From positions 404,430 to 468,429 of the forward strand of contig NZ_JAHLQK010000001.1 of assembly GCF_018919215.1 (NCBI RefSeq): a stretch of DNA of 64,000 bases, written 5' to 3'. Each line of letters begins with the position of its first letter. Within the stretch, counting starts at the first letter, position 1. Origin of the DNA: Alkaliphilus flagellatus (GTDB taxonomy: Bacteria > Bacillota > Clostridia > Peptostreptococcales > Natronincolaceae). This document shows positions 38,212-47,189 of this stretch, piece by piece. The notes beneath the pieces were generated by a model. It had not been told where the DNA came from. It saw only the letters and a program-made list of their open reading frames with translations, and did no database searches. A program made the position numbers and the translations under genes.

Positions 38212-38395
38212 AGAGTTCTCCTTTTATGTTTTTATTGACTATTTTTATTATTTTTGGTCATTTATATTTTAAATCAATTACATCGACATGTCAACGGATT
38301 TTATGACCTTTATGGCTAATAAACCTTGTTATGGTGGGTTAGAGATGGATGCAAACGAACAATGCACGATATGAGATACATGTGTAGGAAGGTTT

Positions 38396-38503
38396 TTGAC
38401 GGAACAAAAAAACCGTAAACGTCCAATTCGCATGAACAAAAAGAAGAAACGGCGTAGCTATATAGCTACACCGCTTCATCCAAACATATACTGTTTTACC
38501 TAG
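38396..38503 (+). pseudogene. Possible MobC-like fragment
   Basis: A 35-codon TTG frame begins LTEQKNRKRPIRMN and then runs into a hairpin region and a stop. The NRKRPI stretch resembles the N-terminus of small mobilisation (MobC-like) proteins of conjugative elements. Too short for a firm call; listed because it borders a segment of foreign composition. Confidence 0.25.
38450..38473. terminator. Hairpin upstream of the TetR gene region
   Basis: CGGCGTAGCTA and TAGCTACACCG pair almost perfectly; read leftward it is followed by TTTCTTCTTTTTG. It would end leftward transcription from nrdG. The rest of 38212-38566 holds no gene apart from the doubtful fragment at 38396. Confidence 0.55.
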
Positions 38504-38566
38504 CCCCGCCGTGAGTTGGATTTTTTTATTTAATCTAATTTTTTAAAAATTTTATGAAACAAAATA

Positions 38567-39085
38567 TCATATAGCACGGAATTTTACTTCAACTATTTTA
38601 TTGGTCTCAAAAGTTTTTTTTACATCTATAATTCTTTGGTTAGCAGATCCTATAAATTTTAAATCTGATTTCTTTTTAGTTTTGTCATACTTTCCATCTA
38701 CTATAATATCTGAATGTTTAAGTAACATATCCCAATCTTTTTTGTGTTCTATTTCATCTAATATTTTCTCATATAGATATCCAGTATAAGTAACAACATC
38801 TAATCCCATTTCCTTTACTAATTTTGCAAGTATCCCAAATATATGTGCCTGCTCAAAAGGGTCACCACCACTAAAGGTAACTCCCTGTAATAGAGGGTTT
38901 TTTCTAACTCTTTCAACTATCTCATCTATTGAAATAAGGTATCCACCTTCCAAAGAATGGGTTTCAGGATTATGACATTCTAAACAATTATGCTTGCAAC
39001 CTTGTGCAAAAACTACTAATCTAATACCAGGTCCATCTACTATTGATTCATTAATAATTCCAGAGATTCTTAAAAAATTATACAT
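38567..39085 (-). CDS. nrdG: Anaerobic ribonucleotide reductase activating protein
   Basis: 172 residues from ATG 39085, which has AAGGTG six bases upstream; the frame also opens at GTG 39094 and ATG 39091, which lie too close to that site. The radical SAM cluster motif is CKHNCLEC near residue 30, followed by GGDPFEQ. NrdG makes the glycyl radical on NrdD from SAM and reduced flavodoxin or ferredoxin. It follows nrdD after 28 nt on the same strand. Confidence 0.93.
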   Translation of the reverse strand: MYNFLRISGIINESIVDGPGIRLVVFAQGCKHNCLECHNPETHSLEGGYLISIDEIVERVRKNPLLQGVTFSGGDPFEQAHIFGILAKLVKEMGLDVVTYTGYLYEKILDEIEHKKDWDMLLKHSDIIVDGKYDKTKKKSDLKFIGSANQRIIDVKKTFETNKIVEVKFRAI

Positions 39086-39113
39086 TATCATCACCTTCAG
39101 TTATTAGAATAGA

Positions 39114-41426
39114 TTATATATGTTTGACTCTGTCTTTTTCTTCTTCTTTTTTAGCGTCATTAAATCTATCTAATGTTCCTACTAGATATCCAGTAATACG
39201 TCGTATCCTTTCAAATTTTATAGATCCTTCTTCTCTTCCACATTTAGGGCATGTGTCTCCAATTATACCTGTATAACCACAAATGGTATCTCTGTCTATT
39301 GGATGATTTATTGAACCATAACCAATGCCTAGCTCTTTCATTGCTCTAACTATTTTTTCAAATGCTTCTAAATTGTTAGATGGATCTCCATCTAGCTCTA
39401 CATATGTTATATGCCCAGCATTTGTCAACTCATGGTATGGAGCCTCAATTCTTATTTTATCGTAAGCGTTTAATTTGTAGTAAACAGGAACATGAAAACT
39501 ATTAGTGTAATACTTTCTATCTGTTACTCCTTTTATTTCTCCAAATACTTCTTTATCTATTTTTACAAATCTACCTGCTGTTCCTTCAGCTGGAGTAGCA
39601 ATCAAAGTAAAGTTAAGCTTGTGCTCTAGGCTTGCTTGATCCATTCTGTTTCGCATATGTGTAATTATTTTCAGTCCGAGCTTTTGAGAAGTTTCTGACT
39701 CTCCATGGTGTTTATCAGTTAACGCTACTAAGCATTCGGCTAACCCAATAAATCCAGTTGTTAATGTTCCATGTTTTAAAACTTCTCTTATTTCATCTTC
39801 CTTATTTAATTTGTCGGCACCTATCCATACTCCTTCTCCCATAAGGAATGGAAAGTTTTTTACTTTCTTTCTTGCCTGAATTTCAAATCTTTCTAATAGT
39901 TGTTCTATAACTTTATCGATTCTATTATCTAATTCTTTAAAGAAAATATCCAGATTGCCTTTGCTATTTAAGGCTAGCCTTGGTAAGTTAATAGTTGTAA
40001 AACTTAAATTTCCTCTTCCAAAAGTAATTTCTTGCAATGGATCAAAAGTATTTCCAATAACTCTTGTTCTACATCCCATATAAGCTACTTCTGTTTCTGG
40101 ATGACCTTTTTTATAATATTGTAGATTGAATGGTGCATCAATAAAAGAAAAATTAGGAAACAATCTTTTTGCACTTACTCTACAAGCTAACTGGAAAAGA
40201 TCGTAATTTGTATCTTCTAAATTATAATTAATACCTTCTTTAACTTTAAAAATCTGTATTGGAAATATTGCGGTTTCACCATTTCCTAAGCCTGCTTCAG
40301 TTGCTAGAAGAAGATTTTTTATAACTAGTCTTCCTTCAGGAGAGTCATCTAAGCCATAGTTAATAGAGCTAAATGGAATTTGAGCCCCTGCTCTGCTATG
40401 CATAGTATTTAGGTTATGTATAAGTGCTTCCATTGCTTGATATGTTCTTTTTTCTGTTTCTTTTATTGCATTTTCTGTAGCAAAATTTTGTGCTTTTTTG
40501 ATAATAGCATCATCTTCAATATGATTTTTAAGTAATAAATATTCCTGGTGTTGGTAGCCATTATTATCTGCTAAACAAGGAGAAATACTATGTTCTAGTT
40601 TTATTGTATGTACAATATTATCGATTATTTGCTCCATATTATTTGTATTTATAAGTAGTTCTAAGGCTTTTGTAAGGTTTTGTTTGTATAGCTTAATATA
40701 GGTTTTAGTAACACCAGGAGCCATACCATAGTCGAAATTAGGAATACTCTGACCTCCATGTTGATCATTTTGATTAGATTGTATAGCTATACATGCAAGA
40801 GCAGCATAACTGATAATATCATTAGGCACTCTTAGATTTCCATGTCCAGTACAAAAACCTTTATTAAATAATCTATTTATATCTATTTGACAACATGTAG
40901 TTGTCAGTGTTAAAAAGTCTAAATCATGGATATGAATATCTCCATTATTATGTAGTTTAGAATGTTCCGGATTTAATATAAACATTTCATAGAACTGCTT
41001 AGCGCTTTCTGTACCATATTTAAGCATGGTTCCCATCGCTGTGTCACCATCAATATTAGCATTTTCTCTTTTTAAATCGCTATCTTTTGATTCTTTAAAA
41101 GTTATATCTTCCATTACTTTCATAAGTCTAGTATTCATCTCACGTAATTTTGTACGTTCAGAACGATATAGTATATAATTTTTTGCTATCTGAGGCATAT
41201 TATTTTCTATTAATACCTGCTCTACAACATCTTGTATCTCTTCAACATTTGGAGTACTATTACTAAATCTATCCAATAGATTTTTTACAACCTGTTCTGC
41301 TAAAGTTACTGTTTCATCATAAGAATTAGTTCCAACAGACATGCTAGCTTTATAAATAGCATTAGTAATTTTCTCCATGTTAAACAATACTTCTCTTCCA
41401 TCTCTTTTTCTTACCTTTGTAATCAT
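39114..41426 (-). CDS. nrdD: Anaerobic ribonucleoside-triphosphate reductase, class III
   Basis: 770 residues. An N-terminal ATP-cone (VRKRDGREVLFNMEKITNAI) covers about 1-95. The zinc site near the C-terminus is CGYTGIIGDTCPKCG, and the glycyl-radical loop is RRITGYLVGTLDRFN. Substrate-loop cysteines, for example in ACIAIQ and MGCRTRV, are present. It reduces NTPs to dNTPs without oxygen, with nrdG downstream. The strict-anaerobe enzyme agrees with the rest of the window. TGGAGG precedes the ATG. Confidence 0.95.
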   Translation of the reverse strand: MITKVRKRDGREVLFNMEKITNAIYKASMSVGTNSYDETVTLAEQVVKNLLDRFSNSTPNVEEIQDVVEQVLIENNMPQIAKNYILYRSERTKLREMNTRLMKVMEDITFKESKDSDLKRENANIDGDTAMGTMLKYGTESAKQFYEMFILNPEHSKLHNNGDIHIHDLDFLTLTTTCCQIDINRLFNKGFCTGHGNLRVPNDIISYAALACIAIQSNQNDQHGGQSIPNFDYGMAPGVTKTYIKLYKQNLTKALELLINTNNMEQIIDNIVHTIKLEHSISPCLADNNGYQHQEYLLLKNHIEDDAIIKKAQNFATENAIKETEKRTYQAMEALIHNLNTMHSRAGAQIPFSSINYGLDDSPEGRLVIKNLLLATEAGLGNGETAIFPIQIFKVKEGINYNLEDTNYDLFQLACRVSAKRLFPNFSFIDAPFNLQYYKKGHPETEVAYMGCRTRVIGNTFDPLQEITFGRGNLSFTTINLPRLALNSKGNLDIFFKELDNRIDKVIEQLLERFEIQARKKVKNFPFLMGEGVWIGADKLNKEDEIREVLKHGTLTTGFIGLAECLVALTDKHHGESETSQKLGLKIITHMRNRMDQASLEHKLNFTLIATPAEGTAGRFVKIDKEVFGEIKGVTDRKYYTNSFHVPVYYKLNAYDKIRIEAPYHELTNAGHITYVELDGDPSNNLEAFEKIVRAMKELGIGYGSINHPIDRDTICGYTGIIGDTCPKCGREEGSIKFERIRRITGYLVGTLDRFNDAKKEEEKDRVKHI

Positions 41427-41454
41427 AGTTGACCTCCATAAAATAATAATAAAA

Positions 41455-41476
41455 CCCCTTAAAGTGAATCAAGGGG
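41455..41476 (-). terminator. Hairpin with T-run in the nrdD leader
   Basis: Read leftward, CCCCTT pairs with AAGGGG around a 10-nt loop and is followed by TTTTATTATT, between promoter and start codon. It could act as an attenuator; alternatively it is a weak end point for upstream reading. The rest of 41427-41738 holds the promoter and no gene. Confidence 0.5.
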
Positions 41477-41583
41477 AGAGGAATATAATAATCAATACCT
41501 TTAATACTTATTACTAACACAACATTCGAGGAATAAGTATAAAAATTATTTTAATAACTTTTTTCCAACATATTGTAATTTAT

Positions 41584-41612
41584 ATTTTATCACACACCAT
41601 ATATGGTATCAA
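41584..41612 (-). promoter_or_regulatory. nrdD promoter with palindromic operator candidate
   Basis: On the minus strand TTGATA and TAAAAT are 17 bp apart. The spacer contains the 12-bp palindrome ACCATATATGGT (41596-41607, sharing a base with the -35 box). This resembles the centre of an NrdR box, and its position between the promoter elements would suit a repressor. Confidence 0.55.
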
Positions 41613-41738
41613 TAGATTTTATTTTATAAATAAATACAGCATTTATCAAAATCTTATTTTCAAACTACAGAACATACGTTTGCAAAGTTTTGTAAAATAT
41701 AGTAAAATGTTAGTAACAAAAATGTCTGGGGTGGTTTT

Positions 41739-43043
41739 ATGGATGTATTCGAAAAATTAAAGATATTGTCAGATGCTGCAAAATATGATGTTTCTTGTTC
41801 TTCAAGTGGAAGTAGTAGAAAAAGTAAAAAAGAAGGCTTAGGGAATGCCAGTGTAAATGGCATATGCCATAGTTGGTCTGATGATGGTAGATGTATTTCT
41901 CTTCTAAAGATACTATTTACTAATGATTGTATATATAATTGTGTCTACTGTATAAATAGATGCACAAATGATCTACCTAGAGCAATGTTTACTCCTGAAG
42001 AAGTAGTAGATTTAACTATAAACTTTTATAAAAGGAACTATATTGAAGGTCTTTTTTTAAGCTCAGCAGTCTATAGGAATCCTAATTATACTATGGAACT
42101 TTTAGGTAAGACTGTTAAGAAACTTCGAGAAGAACAAAATTTTAATGGGTATATTCATTTAAAAGCCATTCCAGGTGCGGATAAAGAAATAATTGAAAAA
42201 GCAGGGATGTATGCAGATAGAATGAGTGTAAATATCGAATTACCTTCTAGTGAAGGATTAAGGTCATTAGCACCTCAAAAAAATAAAGAAAGTATATTAA
42301 GACCTATGAACTTTATAAATAGCAGGATGCTTCAATCTATTGAAGAAATAAAGACGTTTAAACATGCTGAAAAGTTTGTTCCAGCAGGACAGACTACTCA
42401 ACTTATTGTTGGTGCTACTAGAGATAATGATTTAAAAATACTAAAACTTTCAGAAGGATTATATAAAGGATATAAACTAAAAAGAGTCTATTACTCTGCT
42501 TATGTTCCTGTGACAAACAATCCTAATTTGCCAGTTATTTCATCACCACCTTTTTTGAGAGAAAATAGACTATATCAAGCTGATTGGCTGTTAAGGTTTT
42601 ATGGATATAATGCAGATGAGCTTCTAGATGAAAGTAAACCAAATTTTGATTTAGAAATAGATCCAAAGTGCGACTGGGCTTTAACAAATATTAATTTATT
42701 TCCAGTAGAAATAAATAAAGCAGATTATAATATGTTACTCAGAATTCCTGGGATAGGAGTAAAATCAGCTATGAGAATAGTTTCTGCAAGGAAATTTGCT
42801 TCCTTAGATTTTGATCATCTAAGAAAGCTAGGAGTTGTATTAAAGAGAGCTAAATATTTTATTACCTGTAAAGGTAAATATTATGGATTAAAAAGCATGG
42901 ATGGTCAAAATATAAGAAAACATTTAGTCTCAGAAACAAAAGGGAAGGAAAGTACAAATGGAATTGAACAGTTGTCTATTTTTTCTCTGTATCCTAATCT
43001 TATTATCAACAATAATAAAACAATAGTGACGGGAGCATTTTAA
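41739..43043 (+). CDS. Putative DNA modification/repair radical SAM protein
   Basis: 434 residues. The cluster motif is CIYNCVYC near residue 72, after HSWSDDGRCISLLKILF. The C-terminal third has a helix-hairpin-helix (LLRIPGIGVKSAMRIVSARK near residue 335), a DNA-binding fold. This matches the family annotated as putative DNA modification/repair radical SAM protein (TIGR03916). It overlaps the next gene as TAATG, and uracil-DNA glycosylase follows. The chemistry is not established; spore-photoproduct-type repair is one possibility. GGGGTGG precedes the ATG. Confidence 0.85.
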   Translation: MDVFEKLKILSDAAKYDVSCSSSGSSRKSKKEGLGNASVNGICHSWSDDGRCISLLKILFTNDCIYNCVYCINRCTNDLPRAMFTPEEVVDLTINFYKRNYIEGLFLSSAVYRNPNYTMELLGKTVKKLREEQNFNGYIHLKAIPGADKEIIEKAGMYADRMSVNIELPSSEGLRSLAPQKNKESILRPMNFINSRMLQSIEEIKTFKHAEKFVPAGQTTQLIVGATRDNDLKILKLSEGLYKGYKLKRVYYSAYVPVTNNPNLPVISSPPFLRENRLYQADWLLRFYGYNADELLDESKPNFDLEIDPKCDWALTNINLFPVEINKADYNMLLRIPGIGVKSAMRIVSARKFASLDFDHLRKLGVVLKRAKYFITCKGKYYGLKSMDGQNIRKHLVSETKGKESTNGIEQLSIFSLYPNLIINNNKTIVTGAF

Positions 43044-43777
43044 TGATTTACTACATATATGATGGAAGTTTTGATGGTATTTTAACAGCTATATATGATG
43101 CTTACTATAGAAGGGAAACTCCAGAAAAAATAGTTTCTGAAGATGATTTTCAAGAAAGTTTTTTAATTAATAAGATATATATTAAAACCGACAGAGAAAA
43201 AGCAGATAAAGTATATAATGCAATACAAACAAAAATTTCTAACCAAGCTTTGAAAAATATATTTTATGTATACTTATCTGAAAGGGAAGATATAGGAACT
43301 ATTATATATCATTATTTAAAGCTTGGCTGGAAAATTGGGATAGATATAGATTTAAATCTTACTAATAATAATGTATTATTAGTACAGAACATATGTCAAA
43401 GTGTGTCTAAAGAAAGACATTTCATGTTAGGATTAGTTCGTTTTAGAGAACTCAAAAATAATATATTGTACGCACCTATAGAGCCTGAATACAATATAAT
43501 TGGATTGATTGGTCAGCACTTTTCTAGTAGAATATCTAATGAAAACTGGATTATACATGACGTAAATAGAAATATTGCGGCCATTTATAATAAACAGGAA
43601 TGGATAATAATAGAGTTAGAAATGAATCGAACAATTGAATTACATAAGGATGAAGAAACCTATCAAAGGCTTTGGAAGGAATACTTTAATAATATATCTA
43701 TTAAAAACAAAGTAAATCCAAAACTACAAAAAAGGAATATGCCTATGAAATATTGGAAGTACCTTATAGAAAAATAG
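43043..43777 (+). CDS. Putative DNA metabolism protein, TIGR03915/DUF4130 family
   Basis: 244 residues. It opens with MIYYIYDGSFDGILTAIYDA and has the family blocks FMLGLVRFRELK near residue 130 and the WIIHDVNRN region near 172. The family almost always pairs with the radical SAM protein encoded just upstream, and here the genes share one base (TAATG), which implies a complex or sequential steps. No enzyme activity is known for it; some members are fused to uracil-DNA glycosylase-like domains, which fits the gene that follows. Confidence 0.85.
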   Translation: MIYYIYDGSFDGILTAIYDAYYRRETPEKIVSEDDFQESFLINKIYIKTDREKADKVYNAIQTKISNQALKNIFYVYLSEREDIGTIIYHYLKLGWKIGIDIDLNLTNNNVLLVQNICQSVSKERHFMLGLVRFRELKNNILYAPIEPEYNIIGLIGQHFSSRISNENWIIHDVNRNIAAIYNKQEWIIIELEMNRTIELHKDEETYQRLWKEYFNNISIKNKVNPKLQKRNMPMKYWKYLIEK

Positions 43778-43836
43778 TTATTGTATTGGATTTTAGTCTT
43801 AATTTATTAATACTATAATATTAAGGGGTGATATAA

Positions 43837-44514
43837 ATGGCAGCAACATTTAAAAATGACTGGGAAGATTTGTTAAAAGAAGAGTTTGAGAAAGAATACT
43901 ATAAAAAATTAAGGATGTTTTTAATTCAAGAGTATAAAACAAGAATTATATATCCAGATATGTACAATATTTTTAATGCTCTTCATTATACTTCCTATAA
44001 AGATGTAAAGGTAGTTATATTAGGACAAGATCCTTATCATGGACCAAATCAAGCTCATGGTCTTAGTTTTTCAGTAAAGCCTGGAGTTCCAGCACCACCA
44101 TCTTTAGTAAACATATATAAAGAGCTAAAGGAAGACTTGGGATGCTATATTCCAAACAACGGTTATCTTAAAAAGTGGGCTGACCAAGGTGTTCTTTTGT
44201 TAAATACGGCATTAACAGTAAGAGGTGGAGAAGCTAATTCTCATAAAGGAATTGGATGGGAAATATTCACAGATAATATAATAAATTTATTAAATATAAG
44301 AAAAGATCCTATAGTATTTATATTGTGGGGAAATAACGCGATTAGTAAAGAGAAACTAATAACTAACTCTAATCACCATATAGTTAAATCTACACATCCT
44401 AGTCCTTTATCAGCTAGTAGAGGATTTTTTGGTTCTAGGCCTTTTTCAAAAACAAATGACTTCTTAAAATCTATAGGAAAAGGCTCTATAGATTGGCAAA
44501 TAGAAAATATATAG
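43837..44514 (+). CDS. ung: Uracil-DNA glycosylase, family 1
   Basis: 225 residues. The catalytic water-activating motif [18 protein letters not shown] begins near residue 67, the uracil-binding LLLNTALTV near 127 and the DNA-intercalating [13 protein letters not shown] near 187, all complete. It removes uracil from DNA. Position 60 nt after the TIGR03915 gene, on the same strand, makes co-expression of a small repair group likely. GGGGTG precedes the ATG. Confidence 0.95.
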   Translation: MAATFKNDWEDLLKEEFEKEYYKKLRMFLIQEYKTRIIYPDMYNIFNALHYTSYKDVKVVILGQDPYHGPNQAHGLSFSVKPGVPAPPSLVNIYKELKEDLGCYIPNNGYLKKWADQGVLLLNTALTVRGGEANSHKGIGWEIFTDNIINLLNIRKDPIVFILWGNNAISKEKLITNSNHHIVKSTHPSPLSASRGFFGSRPFSKTNDFLKSIGKGSIDWQIENI

Positions 44515-44943
44515 AGTATAGTTTGGTATATATTTTTACAATACATAAAACTATAGCAAAGAAAGCTAGTAGTTTAAATTTGTTTTGTTTACAAAATATC
44601 TCAATTAATGTTTGTGTATTATTTAGTAGAAGTATTTTTTAGGTAATTAGGTGAAATAATATATATGCCTAATTGATTTTTAAATAGCAATTATTTAATT
44701 AGTATAACAAAGGCGTATTTTATTTAAAAGGCCCCATAGAAGTTTTTATTACTAAGGTGTAAAGAGACTAAATACTAGCTATATATTTACTTATTAGAAA
44801 AATAAAAAATATATGATTAATATAGGCCTGGAAGGGTATTTTTAAATTAAATGATATAAATTAAGGTTTAGCTATTAAGGGTTATAATATCTAGATATAT
44901 GATAAAAACTTTAATTAACATACATATGAAGGGAGATTATGTT
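44515..44943. other. Long AT-rich intergenic region
   Basis: About 430 bases between ung and tpx. No frame with a good ribosome site, no strong hairpin with a T-run and no known RNA pattern was found. It probably holds the tpx promoter. Confidence 0.4.
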
Positions 44944-45459
44944 ATGGCAGATAAAAGGAAAGATTTTGTAACAATGGGAGGAAATCCTGTTACAATTATA
45001 GGAAAAGAAGTAAAAGTAGGAGATAAGGCACCGGATTTTACAGTACTTACAAATGATTTGAAACCATTTTCTCTAAAAGATGCAGGAGATAACATAAAGA
45101 TTATTAGTGTTGTTCCTTCTTTAGATACAGGTGTATGTGAATTTCAAACTACACACTTTAATCAAGAAGCATCAGAACTAGGAGATGTTCGTATACTTAC
45201 TATCAGTGTAGATCTACCATTTGCACAGAAAAGATTTTGTGGAGCTAAGGGGATAGATAAAGTAATTACTTTATCTGACCACAAAGACCTATCTTTTGGA
45301 ATGAATTATGGATTTGTTATAGAAGAATTGAGATTACTTAGCAGAGGAATTGTAATTCTAGATAAAAACAATGTTGTTAAGTATGTAGAGTATGTAAAAG
45401 AAGTAGGAGAGCATCCAGATTACGATAAAGCGATAGAAGAAGCTAAAAAATTAATATAA
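44944..45459 (+). CDS. tpx: Thiol peroxidase (atypical 2-Cys peroxiredoxin)
   Basis: 171 residues from ATG 44944, with GAAGGGAG upstream; an earlier in-frame ATG at 44899 lacks a ribosome site and would add 15 odd residues. The peroxidatic Cys is in PSLDTGVCEFQTTHF near residue 61, and the resolving Cys is in KRFCGAKG near 95, giving the Tpx spacing. It reduces hydroperoxides with thioredoxin in the cytosol, a normal oxidative defence in anaerobes. Confidence 0.93.
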   Translation: MADKRKDFVTMGGNPVTIIGKEVKVGDKAPDFTVLTNDLKPFSLKDAGDNIKIISVVPSLDTGVCEFQTTHFNQEASELGDVRILTISVDLPFAQKRFCGAKGIDKVITLSDHKDLSFGMNYGFVIEELRLLSRGIVILDKNNVVKYVEYVKEVGEHPDYDKAIEEAKKLI

Positions 45460-45697
45460 TGTAGAAGATTATATATAATGCAGAATATTTTACAGGATAT
45501 ATGAAGGCGAAAAAATAATATAGGCAACTTTTTTGATTTACTACAATCTTAGAATCAAGTGTTTTATATATAATTACTATTGACTAGTACCTAAGATGTT
45601 AGATTAGTAAGTAAGTATTAATAATATATATAATAAAAAGTGAAAATGGGTACAGGAAATATTTAAGTAATGATATAGATTTAAAATAACTGATTAA

Positions 45698-45732
45698 GAA
45701 GCTATAAGAAGAATTATTCTTATAGCTTTTTT
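45698..45732 (+). terminator. Terminator between tpx and marR-like gene
   Basis: AAGCTATAAGAA pairs with TTCTTATAGCTT around GAATTA, followed by TTTT. The remaining bases of 45460-45860 show no other gene or RNA. Confidence 0.85.
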
Positions 45733-45860
45733 CGTTAAATAAAATAAATTATGTTAACAGTATAATTATAATAAGAAATTAATCTCCATTAAAAATGTTG
45801 ACGAGGAAACAAAGAAATGATATTATTGTTTCAGTGGAAACAATAAGGAGGTATTATGAA

Positions 45861-46322
45861 GTGGATAATATTAATATTATCATGAGGAGTTTTAAAGAAA
45901 TATATGAAAAGGAAGAAACTTTAGGAAAGCTAGCATTTAAGGGTGAATATGAAAAGTATGGAGTTTCAGAAATACATTGTTTAGATTTCATAGGAAGAGT
46001 AAAGGATGCTAACGTTACTAAAATATCTCAAAGTATGAATATGACGAGAGGTGCTATAAGTAAGATTAGCAAAAAACTTTTGAATAGTAATCTTATTGAT
46101 AAGTATAAGAAGCCTGATAATGATAAGGAAAAATATTTTAAGTTAACAAAATTAGGTGAAATGTTATATAAACATCATCAAATAAAACATAAGCAATGGG
46201 AAGAAAGAAATAATAGGTTTTTTAAAAATATAGACAAAAAAGATCAAGAAGTTGTAGCTAATTTCTTGAAAAAATTTAATAACTATTTGGATGAAATGAT
46301 AAAATCACAAGGAGAGATATAG
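45861..46322 (+). CDS. MarR-family transcriptional regulator
   Basis: 153 residues from GTG 45861, chosen because AAGGAGG stands 9 nt before it; a frame from ATG 45795 has no ribosome site. The winged helix lies at about 60-120: DANVTKISQSMNMTRGAISK, then ISKKLLNSNLIDKYKKPDN with the wing. MarR proteins bind DNA as dimers and are released by ligands or oxidation. The cyclase-family gene begins one base after its stop, so the regulator probably controls, or is tuned by, that enzyme. Confidence 0.88.
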   Translation: MDNINIIMRSFKEIYEKEETLGKLAFKGEYEKYGVSEIHCLDFIGRVKDANVTKISQSMNMTRGAISKISKKLLNSNLIDKYKKPDNDKEKYFKLTKLGEMLYKHHQIKHKQWEERNNRFFKNIDKKDQEVVANFLKKFNNYLDEMIKSQGEI

Positions 46323-46323
46323 T

Positions 46324-46869
46324 ATGAATTTGCATTTAAAGGAATTTAGCATTCCACAGGAAATATTAAAATGGGGAGATTCACAACCAGCACATCAAAG
46401 ACAACATATAGGGACTCATATAGATTGTTACAATCTATCAAATATAGAGTTGCCATCAGAAATAAATGTTAAAGTAATAGATGTCAGAAAATTAGATATT
46501 ATAGATGTTACTATATTAGAAAATATTAAAATAGAAGAAAACTCATTTGTAATATTTAGAACAGGATATTTAGAACAATATGGATATGGAAGCGAAGAAT
46601 ATTTTAACTCTAAAACAAGTCCTTATTTAACAAATGAAATTATAGATAAATTACTAGATTTAAATACGAAACTAATAGGAATAGATTTAAGTGGAATACA
46701 GCATGGTAAAAATCATGTAGCAATAGATAAGTATGTTGAGAATAGAAAATGTTATGTTGTAGAAAATATATGTAACTTAGATAAAGTTCCTTCTGATTTT
46801 AAAGTAAATCTAAAATGGTTGCAATTAAAAGATGCTACAGCAATAAAGGTTGAGATTGAAACTATATAG
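46324..46869 (+). CDS. Cyclase-family metal-dependent hydrolase (kynurenine-formamidase-like)
   Basis: 181 residues, slightly short for the family (about 200-250). The metal motif HIGTHID near residue 28 is clear, and the second region GIDLSGIQHGKNHVA near residue 120 gives further ligand candidates. Relatives are formamidases, isatin hydrolases and other amide or lactone hydrolases. It is the second gene of a MarR-cyclase pair. The usual HxGTHxDxPxH is truncated to HIGTHIDCY, so one ligand is lost or replaced, and the substrate is open. Confidence 0.75.
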   Translation: MNLHLKEFSIPQEILKWGDSQPAHQRQHIGTHIDCYNLSNIELPSEINVKVIDVRKLDIIDVTILENIKIEENSFVIFRTGYLEQYGYGSEEYFNSKTSPYLTNEIIDKLLDLNTKLIGIDLSGIQHGKNHVAIDKYVENRKCYVVENICNLDKVPSDFKVNLKWLQLKDATAIKVEIETI

Positions 46870-47189
46870 AAATAGTAAATTTTATTGGATTATAATAAGA
46901 TTCATTCAAAATATTTAATTCCAACAGCAGTAATGTTAATAGCAAAAAAAATTTTATTGGAATTTCAGTATTATTTTGGTTATAGATATAAAATTATAGT
47001 TCTTTATTACTTAATATTATATTAGGTTACAAATCTTTTTTTCTATAATAAAACATAAATACAGATACAAGTTTACAATGTAAATTAGGGCCTACTTTGA
47101 TATAATAATTTATTTTTTTCAAAATTATAGTATAATAAAGAAGTGTGCACTAATTTACATACTAAAATATTTAATATAGGGGGTATTTT
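46870..47189. other. Intergenic with inverted repeat before the antiporter
   Basis: About 320 bases. TGTAAATTAG near 47079 and CTAATTTACA near 47151 are a 10-bp inverted repeat flanking a promoter-like TATAAT (47132). No gene or known RNA pattern was recognised. Confidence 0.4.
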
